A program made the position numbers and the translations under genes. The notes below the pieces were generated by a model. That model was not told where the DNA came from and searched no databases. It was given only the letters and a program-made list of their open reading frames with translations. 64,000 nucleotides of DNA from Stenotrophomonas_A sp035629025. GTDB lineage: Bacteria > Pseudomonadota > Gammaproteobacteria > Xanthomonadales > Xanthomonadaceae. The stretch spans positions 1-64,000 of the forward strand of contig DASPIU010000059.1 in NCBI GenBank assembly GCA_035629025.1, in the 5' to 3' direction. Positions 62,901 to 64,000 of this stretch are shown one piece after another. Within the stretch, counting starts at the first letter, position 1; each line of letters opens with the position of its first letter.

Positions 62901-63796
62901 TCGCCGTGCCCTACAACCTCAAGCTGTGGACCGTGCCGTTGCGCGAAATCGAGACCTCGTGGCTGGGCGGCCGCGTGCCGCTGCCCAATCTGGAAGAGAT
63001 GATAGAGGGCGCGCTGCAACCCGTGCCGCCGCCGATGGGGCCGAACGCGCGCTTTGGCTATCCGTTGCAAGGCGGCTTCCAGGCACTGATGGATGGCTTC
63101 CTGCCGCATCTGAAGGGCTCGCTGATGTTGGGCCGCAGTGTCACCGCGATCTCGCCGCGGCGCCGCCAGGTCACCCTTTCCGATGGACGGCGCCTGCGCT
63201 GGCAGCACCTGGTCAGCACCCTGCCTTTGCCCGAGTTCGTGCGCCTGCTCGGCGACGAAGCGCCCGAGCGCGTACGCGCGGCAGCCGCGGCGCTGCGCCA
63301 TGTCTCCGTGCGCTGCGTGAACCTCGGCATCGGTCGCGAGAACCTGACCGACAAGCACTGGATCTACTACCCGGAAGCCACGGTGTTCCATCGCATCTTC
63401 GTCCAGGGCAATGCCAGCCCGCACAACAACCCGCCCGGCGGCTTCGGCCTGACCTGCGAGATCACCTACTCGCCGACCAAGCCGCTGCCGTGCGACGACG
63501 ATGCGTTGATCGAGCGCTGCATCCGCGAGTGCATCGAAGTGGGAATGTTCAACGCCGACGACCCGGTGCTCACCGCTTCGGTGGTCGACATGCCCTACGC
63601 CTATGTGCTCTACGACCATGCCCGCGCCGCCCGCGTCGAGACCATCCGCAGCTGGCTGGCGACGCATGACATCATCCTGGCTGGCCGCTACAGCGAGTGG
63701 GAGTACTACAACTCCGACCACGCCTTCCTTGCCGGACGTCGCGCGGCCAGCCAGGTGCGGGCCAGCGGCAGCGCCCGCCAGGCCAGTTCGACATGA
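59954..63796 (+). CDS. triple fusion: glycoside hydrolase, glycosyltransferase, UGM-like flavoenzyme
   Basis: 1280 residues from ATG 59954 (CAGGAGA ribosome site). Residues 1-380 form a clan GH-A (GH1-like) barrel with the acid/base Glu in TPINELSFLSW and the nucleophile Glu in LSETSHVG. Residues 385-755 form a GT-B-like glycosyltransferase (FSHLRWDFVYQRPQHLL, FDCMDELGAF, GFFGVIDERLDLDLL, SPTKTLEYMAARKPVVST). Residues 766-1275 form an FAD enzyme (LILGAGPTGLSAAYHYG, WYSEWEYYNSDHAF-like end YSEWEYYNSDHAFLAG) of the UDP-galactopyranose-mutase-like group. Both junctions carry a Met exactly where a free enzyme would start (385 and 766). An Ala-rich low-complexity insert of about 70 residues interrupts the flavoenzyme (about 890-960). 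galE overlaps its stop, so the product may be a galactofuranose- or galactose-containing glycan. Confidence 0.85.
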   Translation: MQWIGGFEGADHVNGRGLPLWMARDSGHLGRLDADYRRLRRMGFSEVRESLGWRVCEDASGFDLHSLHARMQAAARQGITIRWTLMHYGVPDGLDLLDDGDTEFVTRFARFCTVVAHELAAYPSQRPRVYTPINELSFLSWAATSTGLFHPHLGDRPHDGHRLKQRLVRAALAGCQAIRAVDPHARMMWAEPLVHVGAPVHEAELREAARREHAAQFEVLDMLTGRSHPHLGGTPECVDLIGINYYHSNQWEVGTRRTLGWHEADPLRRPLCRLLRELHERYGLPLTLSETSHVGQARAGWLREVAQQVRLAHQHGVAVEAVCLYPVMDRPDWEDPSQWHPSGLWEVACDAPLRPPRLLRDYADAYVAARRELADLSPSDGHTAMRQLLVFSHLRWDFVYQRPQHLLSRLAQRWDVAFFEEPVHDPDRPAWLEVFQPCIGVTVLRPHTPIADAGFADAQFPQLSALLHEWLATHGEADMAVWFYTPMALPMMQGLAPVSVIFDCMDELGAFMNAPARLMDREKTLFEVADLVLTGGPSLHDAKASSNANVHCFPSSVDVEHFARGRQAPPQRQHAGPTLGFFGVIDERLDLDLLRALAQAHPEWQIVLLGPVVKIDPATLPQAPNLHYLGQRDYAELPAHVAQWDICLLPFALNASTAFISPTKTLEYMAARKPVVSTPVRDVARLYAAGVRIAHGADEFIQQCEQALAESEAERGQRIAIQDGLTASTSWDRTAEAIAGKIMQAASAGLNPRARAYLDGERVVTMGEPPVECLILGAGPTGLSAAYHYGEGSVLVEREQTVGGWCRSIQDQGFRFDYAGHIMFSNDEDVLRLYTTLLGDNLHWQNREAWVYSKGVHTRYPFQGALYGLPPAVLKECLVGAIEARYGALDGSASAAPAAPASATAAAARAVVPAAATGSKASGRAPDDCCADGGVPTLCSANDSGDLNEASADKVAPFARHAGPANFEEFIYQVWGAGVAKHFAVPYNLKLWTVPLREIETSWLGGRVPLPNLEEMIEGALQPVPPPMGPNARFGYPLQGGFQALMDGFLPHLKGSLMLGRSVTAISPRRRQVTLSDGRRLRWQHLVSTLPLPEFVRLLGDEAPERVRAAAAALRHVSVRCVNLGIGRENLTDKHWIYYPEATVFHRIFVQGNASPHNNPPGGFGLTCEITYSPTKPLPCDDDALIERCIRECIEVGMFNADDPVLTASVVDMPYAYVLYDHARAARVETIRSWLATHDIILAGRYSEWEYYNSDHAFLAGRRAASQVRASGSARQASST

Positions 63797-64000
63797 GCCG
63801 GCTACCTCCACCGCTCCCGCGCTGGGACAGACCGGTCACGCGCCCGGTCCTGGTCACTGGCGGCACCGGCTACATCGGCTCGCACACCTGCGCCTGCCTG
63901 CAGGCCGCGGGTTATCAGGTGCTGATCGTCGATGATCTGAGCAACAGCGAGCGCGCCGTGGTCACGGCCATAGCCGGGATCAGCGGCTGCCGTCCGCTGT
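63793..64000 (+). CDS. galE: UDP-glucose 4-epimerase, N-terminal part (cut by window edge)
   Basis: 69 residues visible from ATG 63793, which overlaps the TGA of the fusion gene (ATGA). After a 17-residue extension, PVLVTGGTGYIGSHTCACLQ is the NAD-binding Rossmann motif of GalE, followed by VLIVDDLSNSERAVV, the family's specific DDLSNS segment. It interconverts UDP-glucose and UDP-galactose in the cytoplasm. UDP-galactose is the substrate of UDP-galactopyranose mutase, so translational coupling to the flavoenzyme domain makes biochemical sense. Confidence 0.92.
   Translation, partial: MSRLPPPLPRWDRPVTRPVLVTGGTGYIGSHTCACLQAAGYQVLIVDDLSNSERAVVTAIAGISGCRPL

Noticed and set aside
59711..63811. 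Long minus-strand frames under the fusion gene
   Set aside because: Antisense to three recognisable enzyme domains; composition is shadow-like.

Overview
The window is G+C-rich bacterial DNA. It carries TonB-dependent receptors, four type V autotransporters of three architectures, a HlyB-type exporter, a propeller-type sensor kinase and a secreted phytase. This fits a gammaproteobacterium of the Lysobacterales (Xanthomonadales) type; I cannot name a species from the sequence. No rRNA, tRNA, CRISPR array, transposase or integrase was seen.

Layout. 1-606 (-): the N-terminal third of a HlyB-like type I secretion ABC transporter, running off the left edge. 850-3776 (-): a lower-G+C accessory stretch with two paralogous secreted proteins, a membrane protein, and broken C-terminal fragments of what look like secreted effectors. 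3777-8226: a TetR regulator divergent from three hydrolases of different families, with a palindromic operator between. 8362-25114: a surface-protein region with a 2032-residue Gly-rich autotransporter, a collagen-like (Gly-Pro-Ser)43 autotransporter followed by its own glycosyltransferase, an L,D-transpeptidase and an Lpp-like lipoprotein, an oversized AraC regulator, and a YadA-type trimeric adhesin followed by a subtilisin. 25180-27864 (-): secreted lipase, RDD/GYF protein and Ohr peroxidase. 28159-35837: a split two-component system (propeller kinase, NarL-type regulator) around two isochorismatase-type transcription units that share a duplicated promoter. 35919-42059 (-): a second giant Gly-rich autotransporter. 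42283-43770: a diguanylate cyclase. 43801-49329 (-): a dense one-strand array of about eleven small membrane, lipoprotein and secreted proteins with two effector-like remnants, best read as an immunity-gene array. 49369-52160 (-): an ABC exporter overlapping a family 2 glycosyltransferase. 52203-59699: IclR regulator, siderophore-type TonB receptor, DUF2306-like membrane protein, phytase lipoprotein and a divergent TonB receptor. 59954-64000: a 1280-residue glycosidase/glycosyltransferase/flavoenzyme fusion overlapping the start of galE.

Two threads tie the window together. First, five genes (both giant autotransporters, the collagen-like autotransporter, the AraC regulator and the secreted lipase) each have an FNR/CRP-family box of the form TTGAC-N4-RTCAA (one has a single mismatch) 55-66 bases before the start codon. 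This suggests one oxygen- or nitric-oxide-responsive surface regulon. Second, two separate minus-strand regions hold small secreted or membrane proteins mixed with broken effector tails, as expected for defence against sibling toxins.

The best candidate for an undescribed system is the collagen-like autotransporter with the adjacent TPR-containing glycosyltransferase (14789-17756). Next come the shared FNR-type regulon and the immunity array.
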